Below, in pieces: positions 38,194 through 46,700 of a stretch of 64,000 nucleotides of DNA; positions within the stretch are counted from its first letter, which is position 1; the number at the start of each line of letters is the position of its first letter. The DNA lies in the NCBI GenBank assembly GCA_043805435.1, contig JAZDHY010000121.1, forward strand, positions 52,933 to 116,932. Reading direction: 5' to 3'. A program made the position numbers and the translations under genes. This DNA is from JAEXOD01 sp043805435 (GTDB taxonomy: Bacteria > Bacteroidota > Ignavibacteria > Ignavibacteriales > Melioribacteraceae). A model generated the notes under the pieces. The model had not been told where the DNA came from. It saw only the letters and a list, made by a program, of their open reading frames with translations, and ran no database searches.

Positions 38194-38390
38194 GAGGTTG
38201 TCTCAAAAGTAATAAATCAGGGCGGAGGCTAAAAAATCGATTATTTTTAATTCCCCACCAAAAAACAATTATGATTCACAAAACCATTATATAGTAATAG
38301 TATTCTTTTATATATTCCCTCTCTATTTTTAAGAGAGGGGGTCATGGGGTGAGTTCCTATATGCAATATATTGACTTTTAAGACAGCTTC
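38194..38390. mobile_element. 197-bp MITE-like element with GAGGYTGTCT-type ends
   Basis: The left end GAGGTTGTCTCAAAAGT (38194-38210) and the right end ACTTTTAAGACAGCTTC (38374-38390) are inverted repeats with three mismatches in 17. TA lies directly outside both ends. Bases 38313-38390 reappear inverted at 63861-63938 at about 90 percent identity by eye. The ends resemble insertion-sequence termini, but no transposase is present. Confidence 0.65.
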
Positions 38391-38612
38391 TATGACATAT
38401 AATGAGAATAAATTTGAATAAAATATTTATTATTTTGTTAAAATTATGCTTAAAACCTTAGTCGTACAAAATGGCCGTTTTAGGCAATCATGGCAATCAA
38501 TAAAATTATAATAATCATTGTTCTAAACAATCGGTATGTTAAAGGTGTTGAAGTATTTAAAAAATATTGTTCCAAAAGACGGATTTCTAAAAATAAATTT
38601 AATATTTGCCCC

Positions 38613-39533
38613 TTAACCTTCAACATTTAAAATTATTTTTAACGCTTCCTCCAAGGTGGGAAATAAAAACTTGTAACCGGTGGTTAGGGCTTTTTGCGGT
38701 ATTACACGGTTGCCTATTGTTAAAGTGTTTGCGCCTTCACCGTATAATAATTGTAAAGCAAATTTGGGCACGGCAAAAAATGAAGGGCGGTTTAAAACTT
38801 TACCAAGTGATTGGGCAAACTGTTTATTTGTTACGGGATTTGGCGCGCTTGCATTTATTGAGCCGGTAATATTTTGGTTATCAACAGCATGTAAAAAAAT
38901 GTCAATCAAATCTTTAATATGTATCCACGAAAACCATTGTTTTCCGTTTGCTATTGGACCTCCAATAAATAAATAAAAAGGTAAAAGCATTTTTTTCAAA
39001 GCTCCGCCGTTTTTGTCAAGCACAATTCCTATGCGCACAGAAACCTGCCTGATATTTTGCGTTAATACTTTTTCTGCTTCCTTTTCCCATTTCCGGCATA
39101 CTTGCGCTAAAAAATCGGTTCCTGCCGGGTTATCTTCAGTAAATGTTATATCCTGTGAGCTGCCATAATAACCAATTGCGGAAGCGTTAATAAAACACTC
39201 CGGCTTTTTATCCAATTTTGAAATTAAATCAATTAATTGTTTTGTGCTGTTAATTCGGCTATTTATAATTATATTTTTATAACTTTCCGTCCACCTCTGT
39301 TTTAATATTTCGGCACCGGCAAGATTAATAATTGTATGGCATTTGTTTAGCACACCAATATAATGGCTGTTATAAGTAATAACATCCTTAACGTTTGGAA
39401 AAATTAATTCGCCCTTTTTAACATCACGACTAATGATAATAACTTTATCACCGCGGTTAAGAAAAGCGTTAACCAAATGTCTGCCAATAAATCCTGTTGC
39501 GCCTGCAACTGCAATTAACTTATTTATAATCAT
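38613..39533 (-). CDS. TIGR01777-family NAD(P)-binding epimerase-like protein
   Basis: A 306-residue extended-SDR protein of the YfcH/TIGR01777 group. The Rossmann motif is GATGFIGRHLVNAF, then INASAIGYYGSSQD, VSVRIGIVLDKNGGALKKM, and a C-terminal DUF1731-type part (ASAPNPVTNKQFAQSLG ... GEGANTLTIGNRVIPQKAL). The biochemical role of the family is unsettled; cell-division or envelope links have been proposed. The ATG at 39533 puts the Rossmann core at the usual position; an in-frame ATG at 39587 would add 18 unrelated residues. The gene overlaps the end of the DUF3592 gene by 14 bp, so translation is likely coupled. Confidence 0.88.
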   Translation of the reverse strand: MIINKLIAVAGATGFIGRHLVNAFLNRGDKVIIISRDVKKGELIFPNVKDVITYNSHYIGVLNKCHTIINLAGAEILKQRWTESYKNIIINSRINSTKQLIDLISKLDKKPECFINASAIGYYGSSQDITFTEDNPAGTDFLAQVCRKWEKEAEKVLTQNIRQVSVRIGIVLDKNGGALKKMLLPFYLFIGGPIANGKQWFSWIHIKDLIDIFLHAVDNQNITGSINASAPNPVTNKQFAQSLGKVLNRPSFFAVPKFALQLLYGEGANTLTIGNRVIPQKALTTGYKFLFPTLEEALKIILNVEG

Positions 39534-40623
39534 TCTCCAGCGATTGAAGTAATAATTTTTGTTTTTTGTTTGATCTTCTAAAAACAAATAAAAACACTAC
39601 TGCAATTACAATAAATACAAGTATAACTATTACCAATGTATATAATAAAGTTTTATTTCGCGATTTTATCCTATCTAGATTTGCAGGTAATAAATACGAT
39701 ATGTTGTTATTATGGGAGTCGTAAAAAACATTTATAACTTTATCCTTTGTAAAGGTATTCACAATATCTTTTGCGTCTTTAATGTCTGTTGAGGCAGAAT
39801 AATCCAAACTAATAATATCCCCAACAAACGGATTGTTATCTATTGTGTATGCATATTTAACTTCTGCTTTAAAACCATTAACATCTTTTTTATTTCTTTT
39901 TATCTTTACAGTTTTAATTTTCGATTGGATTATTTCACCCTGTACTGATTGCCACGTCAAAGAAGTATTTATGTATTTTTCAAATTCGCGCGATTCGGAA
40001 ATTTGATGCCAGAGCACAAATAAAAGAATAATAGGAATTAACGCCAATAAACCGCTAAAATAGGGCGTGAATTTTATGGTTTTTTTTAAGTCGGTTATTG
40101 CTTGTTCTTTTGCTTTAATCGAACCGATAAAAATATTTTTTGTGTCATCAATAATAATAATTTTACTATCAATATTAGGGTTGGAATAATAATTTACCTC
40201 GACAGGGGGTTTTTTAGGTACCTTGTTTTTTGACGTTGATAAGGAAATAAACTTTGCGTTTTTGGTTTCTTCGGTAAAACCGTCTGTTAAATAATATATA
40301 GCACCGCTAAAACTGACAATGCTTGAATTGTTAAGTACTTTTTTTTCGGGTTTGGTATTTAATAATATGTTATTTGCTTTATTTAGTGATGCTTCTTGCC
40401 GGCGTATTAAAAACGATAATCCAAAAAAAAGCGCAGCAGCCAAAAATCCTCCGGCCAGCAGTAAAACAGAATTTATTACCGATATTTGTTTTGCGCTAAT
40501 TTGTTGAATAAACACAAAAGAAATTGCACCAAAAATTACTATTCCAATTATAGGGAAAGCAATTCTTAAATATTTCATTGCAATCAGTTCAACTTTTAAT
40601 TTCGGGTGAATAGTGGAATCCAT
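39520..40623 (-). CDS. DUF3592-like membrane protein
   Basis: A 367-residue protein with four likely membrane helices: two near residues 15-80, one near 195-215, and one near 325-350. The soluble part between the last two holds SLTWQSVQGEIIQSKIK, KYAYTIDNNPFVGDII and KVINVFYDSHNNNISYLLP, the pattern of DUF3592 domains. The function is unknown. Start supported by AGAGGT upstream. It is nine bases after the HD-domain gene and overlaps the epimerase gene, forming a three-gene operon. Confidence 0.75.
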   Translation of the reverse strand: MDSTIHPKLKVELIAMKYLRIAFPIIGIVIFGAISFVFIQQISAKQISVINSVLLLAGGFLAAALFFGLSFLIRRQEASLNKANNILLNTKPEKKVLNNSSIVSFSGAIYYLTDGFTEETKNAKFISLSTSKNKVPKKPPVEVNYYSNPNIDSKIIIIDDTKNIFIGSIKAKEQAITDLKKTIKFTPYFSGLLALIPIILLFVLWHQISESREFEKYINTSLTWQSVQGEIIQSKIKTVKIKRNKKDVNGFKAEVKYAYTIDNNPFVGDIISLDYSASTDIKDAKDIVNTFTKDKVINVFYDSHNNNISYLLPANLDRIKSRNKTLLYTLVIVILVFIVIAVVFLFVFRRSNKKQKLLLQSLENDYK

Positions 40624-40632
40624 ATAAGACCT

Positions 40633-41061
40633 CTAATTTTTTAATCCTGATAGTTTTTTGTGACTGTTAAAATATTTGTGCAATCTTTTTACAGCTTTCT
40701 CGTCAAGCGTATTAAGCCTAAGTAAATTCATATTGTCTTCAATATCGGCAAGTTTTACCTTTGTAGCAATTGTATTTGTTTGGATGTTGGAGATATAATC
40801 ATCGTAATTAACCGTTTCATCGCGTGTTACAATTTGTACTGCCTGAACAATTTCTTTTGAAAATCCAATTTTTTCAAGATATCCAATAGATAAGTCGGAA
40901 TCTTCAATAACGTCGTGCAAAACAGCCACTATCATTTCCTCCTCTGTTTTCATCTTAAGCATTACACGCAGCGGATGAAGAATATAAGGCGCACCTGCAA
41001 TATCGGTATGATTTGCGTGCACTTTAATTGCAAGTGCCAAGGCAGTATCAAGATTACTCAT
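40633..41061 (-). CDS. Small HD-domain phosphohydrolase, MESH1/SpoT-hydrolase-like
   Basis: A 142-residue stand-alone HD protein. The metal/catalytic set is visible: H29 in PYILHPLRV, H49-D50 in VLHDVIEDS, and D106 in VKLADIEDN. The AHxxHxxxxGxPYxxHPLRV opening matches the small alarmone hydrolases related to the SpoT hydrolase domain, so (p)ppGpp or a related nucleotide is the likely substrate. There is no synthetase domain. First gene of the minus-strand operon. Confidence 0.85.
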   Translation of the reverse strand: MSNLDTALALAIKVHANHTDIAGAPYILHPLRVMLKMKTEEEMIVAVLHDVIEDSDLSIGYLEKIGFSKEIVQAVQIVTRDETVNYDDYISNIQTNTIATKVKLADIEDNMNLLRLNTLDEKAVKRLHKYFNSHKKLSGLKN

Positions 41062-41144
41062 TTTATCCTCAAATAAATAAAAAAGTTCAATATTATAAAA
41101 TAAATTATTAAATTAAAATATCAAATACTAATAAAAAATGAATA

Positions 41145-42275
41145 TTGAAAAAATTTGCCTGTTACATACACGTTCCGTTTTGTTTTCACAAATGTATATA
41201 TTGTGATTTTTATTCCATAATTAAACATACCGGTATAGAAGATTATATAATTTCGCTCTATAAAGAAATAGATTTTTATGCCGAAAAATATAACAAAGAA
41301 TATTCAATTAGCACAATATTTTTTGGCGGTGGAACTCCATCAATTTTAGAACCCAAAATTTTGGGCAATATTGTTAATTATTTATTAAAAAAATTTCATT
41401 CAACCTTTGAGCCCGAAATTACAATTGAAGCAAATCCGGGGACATTAAATAAAGAAAAACTTATTGAATTAATAAATATTGGAATAAACCGATTAAGTAT
41501 TGGTGTGCAGTCGTTTGATGACTTGGATTTGCAATATTTAACACGTATTCATACTGCCCAACAGGCCAAAGAAATGATTTGCGCTGCAAACGAGGCCGGT
41601 TTTGCAAATATTAATCTCGATTTGATTTTTAATCTTCCAAAACAAACCAAAGAAAAATGGGAGTATAATTTAAATCAAGCCGTTAACTTACCTATTAATC
41701 ATATTTCGTGTTACAGCTTAATAGTGGAGCCGGGCACAATACTTAATAAACAAATATTAGATGGAAAAGTAAAAATAAACGATGAAGATTATGATGCCGA
41801 TTTGTACGAACAGACAATTGAGTTTTTATCAACTAGGGGATTTTTACAATACGAAGTATCTAATTTTGCAAAAAAAGGGTACGAATGTTTGCACAATAAA
41901 TATTATTGGGAGTACAACGATTATTTGGGTTTAGGTCCTTCGGCTCACTCGTTTATGGACGGAGTGAGATGGAATAACTTTACTGCCTTAAATTTTTATT
42001 CTACGGCAATTAAAACAAAATTACATGCGGTAATGAATACCGAAATACTTAACGAAAAACAAAAAACGGAAGAGTTTGTTTTAATGGGTCTGCGAAGTAC
42101 CGGTATTAATATCAGACGCTTAGAATTGATTAATAACGAATGGTTAAATAAAAATAAACATTTGTTAAAAGTGTTGGAAAAAGATAATTACTTAAAAACA
42201 GAAGGGAATAAAATTAAATTAACTTCCAAAGGTTTCCCGTTGTGTGACGAAATATTATTGCTGTTTAATTATTAA
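41145..42275 (+). CDS. hemW: Radical SAM haem chaperone / coproporphyrinogen oxidase-like protein HemW
   Basis: A 376-residue radical SAM protein. The 4Fe-4S motif CFHKCIYC follows HVPF, and GGGTPS, EANPGTLN, RLSIGVQSFDD and the HemW-type NKYYWEYNDYLGLGPSAHSF segment are present. The residue set fits HemW, a haem-binding chaperone, more than the haem-synthesis HemN, though the annotation rests on overall similarity. The start is TTG at 41145: an in-frame stop lies two codons upstream, and the nearby ATG at 41138 is out of frame. It converges with glgA, overlapping by four bases. Confidence 0.9.
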   Translation: MKKFACYIHVPFCFHKCIYCDFYSIIKHTGIEDYIISLYKEIDFYAEKYNKEYSISTIFFGGGTPSILEPKILGNIVNYLLKKFHSTFEPEITIEANPGTLNKEKLIELINIGINRLSIGVQSFDDLDLQYLTRIHTAQQAKEMICAANEAGFANINLDLIFNLPKQTKEKWEYNLNQAVNLPINHISCYSLIVEPGTILNKQILDGKVKINDEDYDADLYEQTIEFLSTRGFLQYEVSNFAKKGYECLHNKYYWEYNDYLGLGPSAHSFMDGVRWNNFTALNFYSTAIKTKLHAVMNTEILNEKQKTEEFVLMGLRSTGINIRRLELINNEWLNKNKHLLKVLEKDNYLKTEGNKIKLTSKGFPLCDEILLLFNY

Positions 42276-43750
42276 AAATTTACCAAGCTCCTTTTTTTAG
42301 AGGCTTTTTGGTAAAGGCCTATATATTTTTCGGCAGCATTTTTCCAGCTGTATTCTTCATTCATACCGTTAATTTGTATTTTCCGCCAAATATTTTTATC
42401 GTTAAATAATGTTAAGGCGCGTTGTACCGAAGTAAGTAAAGCAAATCCGGTATAGTCGTTAAACGAAAATCCGTTTCCGTTATCCAAACCGTAAAAACTG
42501 TGTTCGTTCCAATCGTGTACTGTATCGGCTAAACCTCCTGTTTTTCTAACAACAGGCACCGTTCCGTATTTTAACGAATAAATTTGATTTAATCCGCATG
42601 GTTCGTAGTGAGAAGGCATTAAAAATATATCCGATCCTGCTTCAATAAGATGTGAAAGGTCGTTATTGTATCCAAAATAAACGCCTACTTTATGAGGGTG
42701 GTAATAAGCAAGACTGCGGAACATATCTTCGTATTTATGTTCACCGCTGCCTAAAATTATCCATTGCGCATTTAATTTTATCAATTCGCCCATAGCTTCC
42801 GATAAAATGTCAAATCCTTTTTGGATAGCAAGGCGCGAAATAATTCCAATAACGGGTACATCGGGATTGTAAGGCAAATTAAAGTATTTTAATAAAACTT
42901 CTTTATTTATATATTTGCCGCTAAAATCATTAGTTGAATAATTAGCAGCAATAGACTTGTCTGTTACCGGATTCCATAAAGTATAATCAACACCGTTTAC
43001 AATTCCAAACAAATCTTCTCTCTTTTGCCACAGAACATTATTTAAGCCGTGACCATATTCAACCGTTAATAATTCCCTGGCGTAGGTTTCGCTAACGGTA
43101 CTAATTATATCGCTAAACTCAATACCGGCTTTCATAAAATTTACCCCGTCTTCAAATTCAACTGGTCCGCCGGGATAATAATACTTTTTATCAATTTCGG
43201 CATTAAATAAAGTACCGTGCGAAAATTTTCCTTGATACCCTATATTATGAATAGTAAAAAGAAACGCGGTTTTATCAAACAATTTATCCCACTTATAATT
43301 ATCTTTTACTAATAAAGGAATTAAAGCAGACTGCCAATCGTTGCAATGAAAAATATCCGGCACCCATTTTAAATGCTGGGTTAATTCGATGACAGCTTTT
43401 TGGAATAAAATAAATCGTAAATCTTCGTCGTAATCGTTTGTGTATAATTTGTGGCGGTGAAAAAAATTAGGATAATCTATAAAATATATTTCCACCGACG
43501 AGTTTGGTAAAAAACCTTTGTAAAAATGAACCGCATGCGGAAACCCTCCGGCACGAATTTTAATTTCACCTATGTTTGATAAATATTCTAAATTGTATCG
43601 CTTTTCATCAATAGAATAATATTTAGGCATAAAAACTTTTACCTCACAGCCTAAATTTTGTAATGCTATTGGTAAAGCACCGGCAACATCAGCCAATCCT
43701 CCGGTTTTAGCAAAAGGAACAACTTCACCGGCTATATAAGCAATTTTCAT
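42272..43750 (-). CDS. glgA: Glycogen synthase (ADP-glucose type)
   Basis: A 492-residue GT5 glycosyltransferase that extends alpha-1,4-glucan from ADP-glucose. Features: the N-terminal KTGGLADVAGALPIAL loop that binds ADP-glucose, HCNDWQSALIPLL, FTIHNIGYQG, IGIISRLAIQKGFDIL, and MPSHYEPCGLNQIYSLKYGT with a second KTGGLADTV. Length is typical. It is divergent from the sigma factor gene, with a 240-bp A+T-rich gap that shows no further gene. Confidence 0.95.
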   Translation of the reverse strand: MKIAYIAGEVVPFAKTGGLADVAGALPIALQNLGCEVKVFMPKYYSIDEKRYNLEYLSNIGEIKIRAGGFPHAVHFYKGFLPNSSVEIYFIDYPNFFHRHKLYTNDYDEDLRFILFQKAVIELTQHLKWVPDIFHCNDWQSALIPLLVKDNYKWDKLFDKTAFLFTIHNIGYQGKFSHGTLFNAEIDKKYYYPGGPVEFEDGVNFMKAGIEFSDIISTVSETYARELLTVEYGHGLNNVLWQKREDLFGIVNGVDYTLWNPVTDKSIAANYSTNDFSGKYINKEVLLKYFNLPYNPDVPVIGIISRLAIQKGFDILSEAMGELIKLNAQWIILGSGEHKYEDMFRSLAYYHPHKVGVYFGYNNDLSHLIEAGSDIFLMPSHYEPCGLNQIYSLKYGTVPVVRKTGGLADTVHDWNEHSFYGLDNGNGFSFNDYTGFALLTSVQRALTLFNDKNIWRKIQINGMNEEYSWKNAAEKYIGLYQKASKKRSLVNF

Positions 43751-43990
43751 AATGCCTCTGCACGAATGATTATCAAGCTAAATAATAATTATTTTTGCGT
43801 ATTTTAATACATTAAAAATAATATTAATTTAATTGTATTTAAAACTAATTTTCCATTATACAAAAATAGCAATTATGAAGGTTATATTTACACAAAAGGG
43901 AAAACAAAATAAAAAAAATAAAATATTTGATAATATTACAACCTTTATCAAAACAACCAGTCTAAATTAATAGAAACATTTTGATGACAT

Positions 43991-44563
43991 ATGACAGATA
44001 ATGAAGAAAAATTAATTAAAAAAGCTCAAGAAGGTGATATGAAAGCCTTTGAACAACTTCTTTATAAGTATGATAGGCAGGTATTAAACATTGCTTATTC
44101 TTTTAAGAATGATGAAGATGAAGCAAAAGACATATACCAGGAAGTGTTTATCAGGGTATATAAAGGGATAAAGAGTTTTCAATTTAAAAGCGAATTTTCG
44201 ACATGGATATTTAGAATTGCTACAAATGTATGCATAACACTAAATACACAAAAAAAACGGCATGTTTTTGATTCTATTGATGTGGAATTACAAGACAGCG
44301 ACGAAAAAGTGTCGGACTATATTCCATCGCCTGACAAAACGGACGAAAAATTGCTTAACAATGAAACTAATAAATTGATTAATGATGCTTTAGAAACTTT
44401 GCCTGTTCAGCAAAAATTGGCATTTACATTAAAACATTATAACGAATATAAAATAAAAGAGATAGCAAAAATAATGAACTGTAATGAAGGAACAGTAAAA
44501 AGGTACTTATTTAATGCAACACATCGTTTAAGATCTATTTTACAACCTGTTTTACAAAATTAG
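43991..44563 (+). CDS. ECF-type RNA polymerase sigma factor
   Basis: A 190-residue sigma-70-family factor with only regions 2 and 4. Region 2 reads DEAKDIYQEVFIRVYKGI and FSTWIFRIATNVC. Region 4 is LPVQQKLAFTLKHYNEY followed by IKEIAKIMNCNEGTVKRYL. It starts a four-gene operon with the zinc-finger membrane protein that follows after 12 bp, the usual anti-sigma arrangement. It probably responds to an envelope signal and controls its own operon (inference). Confidence 0.92.
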   Translation: MTDNEEKLIKKAQEGDMKAFEQLLYKYDRQVLNIAYSFKNDEDEAKDIYQEVFIRVYKGIKSFQFKSEFSTWIFRIATNVCITLNTQKKRHVFDSIDVELQDSDEKVSDYIPSPDKTDEKLLNNETNKLINDALETLPVQQKLAFTLKHYNEYKIKEIAKIMNCNEGTVKRYLFNATHRLRSILQPVLQN

Positions 44564-44575
44564 GATTTAACAAAA

Positions 44576-45541
44576 ATGACACACGAAAATATAAAAGAAT
44601 TAGTAAATTTATCGCTTCTGGAAGAGTTGGGAAAAGAGGAACTTTTAATTATAGAAAATCATCTTTTGGAATGTGATGAGTGCAGGCTGGAACATGAAGA
44701 ACAGAAAAAAATGTTTAATCTGTATGCAGTAAATAAACCAAAAATTGTTAATGAAAGACAACTTGTAATGGCTCGCGTTGAATTATTAAAAAAGCTGCAG
44801 GAAATAAAGATTAAAAAATCAATTTGGCAAAATGTTGTTGAATATTTTGAAGATTCGTTTGTTTTTGAACATAAATTAGCTTTTGGTTCGTTTGGCTCGT
44901 TATTAATTGGATTGTTTGTTGGATATTTTGTTTTTAGTACAGGGATTGGAAAAAACTGCAGTAACGGAATGGGGATAGTGGATATCAGCAATAAATCGTT
45001 AACTGATGATTTTTCGATAAATAATGTAAGTTTTATTACCACCAACGCAAAAACCGGAGAAATAGAACTGGGTTTTGAAGCAGTAAAAAAAGTTTATTAT
45101 AAAGGCAACTTTAACGATGCAAAAACTAAAAAATTATTAGCAATGGCATTAACCAATTCGGATAATGACGGCGTAAAAATGAAAAGTATTAATACAATAA
45201 GCTCGCAAGATGATGGTAAATTTATAAATGATTACAAAATTAAAGATGCCTTAATAAATACCGTTAAATTGGACAAAAACCCGGGAGTAAGAAGAGAAGC
45301 GTTATTAACTTTAACAAAATTTCCGGCAGATGATAAAGTACGTGATGCCTTTTTGTTTGTTCTTTCAAACGATACAAACTCGGGGTTAAGAATTGAAGCA
45401 ATTAATGCTATCAATCAGCTTCATGTTGAAGGATATAAAATTGACGAAAAAACAAAATCGGTATTAACCGAGCAGGCTGCTAATGATGATAATAAATTTA
45501 TTCGTGTTAGGGCTGCTTTAATGCTGAAGGAGGTTATATAA
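44576..45541 (+). CDS. Anti-sigma factor-like zinc-finger membrane protein with HEAT-repeat C-domain
   Basis: A 321-residue protein. The N-terminus is a zf-HC2-like segment with H29, C33 and C36 (H-x3-C-x2-C). Residues about 102-121 form a single membrane helix. The C-terminal half has at least four HEAT-like units (NSDNDGVKMKSINTIS, NPGVRREALLTLTKF, DTNSGLRIEAINAI, DDNKFIRVRAALML). This predicts a cytoplasmic sigma-binding part and an extracytoplasmic protein-interaction part that could sense a partner. The gene sits 12 bp after the ECF sigma gene and 1 bp before the DUF4097 gene. Confidence 0.85.
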   Translation: MTHENIKELVNLSLLEELGKEELLIIENHLLECDECRLEHEEQKKMFNLYAVNKPKIVNERQLVMARVELLKKLQEIKIKKSIWQNVVEYFEDSFVFEHKLAFGSFGSLLIGLFVGYFVFSTGIGKNCSNGMGIVDISNKSLTDDFSINNVSFITTNAKTGEIELGFEAVKKVYYKGNFNDAKTKKLLAMALTNSDNDGVKMKSINTISSQDDGKFINDYKIKDALINTVKLDKNPGVRREALLTLTKFPADDKVRDAFLFVLSNDTNSGLRIEAINAINQLHVEGYKIDEKTKSVLTEQAANDDNKFIRVRAALMLKEVI

Positions 45542-45542
45542 A

Positions 45543-46688
45543 ATGAAATACTTAATATATACGTGTGTTGTTTTAGCTTTAATGACTTTAAATACTCTTA
45601 AAGCTGATAACATAAAAAATAATGGCAGCACAAAATCGTTTCAAATAAAAAAAGGGGGTACTGTAGAGTTTGATTTATTACAAGGTAATATTACTATTGA
45701 AACATGGAATAAAGAAGAAGTGTTAATTAGAATTGAAAATGAAGATGAGGAATATGAAAATCCTTTAATATTTAAGCAAAGCGGCAACAATTTATATGTA
45801 ACTATAAATAAAGAGTATGAATGGAATCCGTCATGCGATTTGAGAGTTTCTGTTCCCAAACAAATAAATTTAAGTATTAAATCAAACTTTGGTGATATCA
45901 GATTAAGGGATGACATAAGCGGAACCGTTGATCTAAAAACATCCGGCGGAGAAATAATATTTGCGGGGATTAACGGAGACTTAAAAGCATTTACGGCCGG
46001 GGGCGATTTGCGCGGTGCAGATGTTACCGGCAAACTTGACCTTAAAACAATGGGTGGGGATATAACCACAGGTGTCCTTTCGGGAAATTATGTAAAAATT
46101 GAAACAATGGGCGGGGATATTAGAATTAAAAAATCCGACAAAGGAGTTTATGTTATGACACATGGAGGAGATATAAGAATTGGTGATATAGGAAATGATT
46201 CGGAGTTGATTACCTACGGCGGTGATATTGTTTCCGGACTAATAAATGGTAATGCAAAATTAAAGACTTTGGGAGGTGATATTACTCTTAACGGTGCTAA
46301 AGGTAAAGTAGATGTGGAAACTAGAGGAGGCGATATTAAATTATTTAACATTATTGGAAGTCTAAATGCTAAAACCAGTGCCGGTGAAATGTATATTGAA
46401 TTGACGCCAAAAGGTGAAGATTCTTTTATTAAGTCGGGTTACGGTAATGTTGATTTATATTTACCTTCAAATGTTAAAGCTAATCTTGACATAAAAATTA
46501 GGGATGCAGGCTGGGAGGGTGAAGAATCAAATCAACTTTATATTAATTTTGAAACTTCGGCCGGTAAAAAATATACTAAAAGCAGTAATTTATACGGTAA
46601 TTACACTATTAATGGCGGCGGCGAAAAAATTTATGTGGAAACTGCTAATTCGGATATATCAATTAAAAAAAATAAAAAAACTAATTAA
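45543..46688 (+). CDS. Secreted DUF4097-type beta-repeat protein (first copy)
   Basis: A 381-residue protein with a signal peptide (ends around TLKADN). It consists of some nine short beta-solenoid-like units, each of the form TxGGDIxxxx (e.g. TMGGDIRI, THGGDIRI, TYGGDIVS, TRGGDIKL), the pattern of DUF4097 or putative-adhesin proteins. It is predicted to be periplasmic or surface located. The gene begins one base after the anti-sigma gene and is followed after 12 bp by a related copy, so it is a likely partner or target of the sigma/anti-sigma pair. Confidence 0.85.
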   Translation: MKYLIYTCVVLALMTLNTLKADNIKNNGSTKSFQIKKGGTVEFDLLQGNITIETWNKEEVLIRIENEDEEYENPLIFKQSGNNLYVTINKEYEWNPSCDLRVSVPKQINLSIKSNFGDIRLRDDISGTVDLKTSGGEIIFAGINGDLKAFTAGGDLRGADVTGKLDLKTMGGDITTGVLSGNYVKIETMGGDIRIKKSDKGVYVMTHGGDIRIGDIGNDSELITYGGDIVSGLINGNAKLKTLGGDITLNGAKGKVDVETRGGDIKLFNIIGSLNAKTSAGEMYIELTPKGEDSFIKSGYGNVDLYLPSNVKANLDIKIRDAGWEGEESNQLYINFETSAGKKYTKSSNLYGNYTINGGGEKIYVETANSDISIKKNKKTN

Positions 46689-46700
46689 ACGGGGACTAAA

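Larger units (their letters stand above)
37459..38612. other. Repeat-rich non-coding gap
   Basis: No credible gene is visible in this 1.15-kb stretch. It holds the two inverted-repeat elements listed separately (37782-38011 and 38194-38390), plus short palindromes such as AGGCCTAAAGGCC near 37657. An open frame at 38007-38294 is inside and between these elements and looks fortuitous. Confidence 0.6.

Noticed and set aside
38007..38294. 95-codon plus-strand frame in the repeat-rich gap
   Set aside because: Spans the ends of two inverted-repeat elements and has no protein-like features.
37459..38612. tRNA or other stable RNA gene in the long gap
   Set aside because: No cloverleaf-like arms or TTCRA-type loop found; hairpins there belong to inverted-repeat elements.
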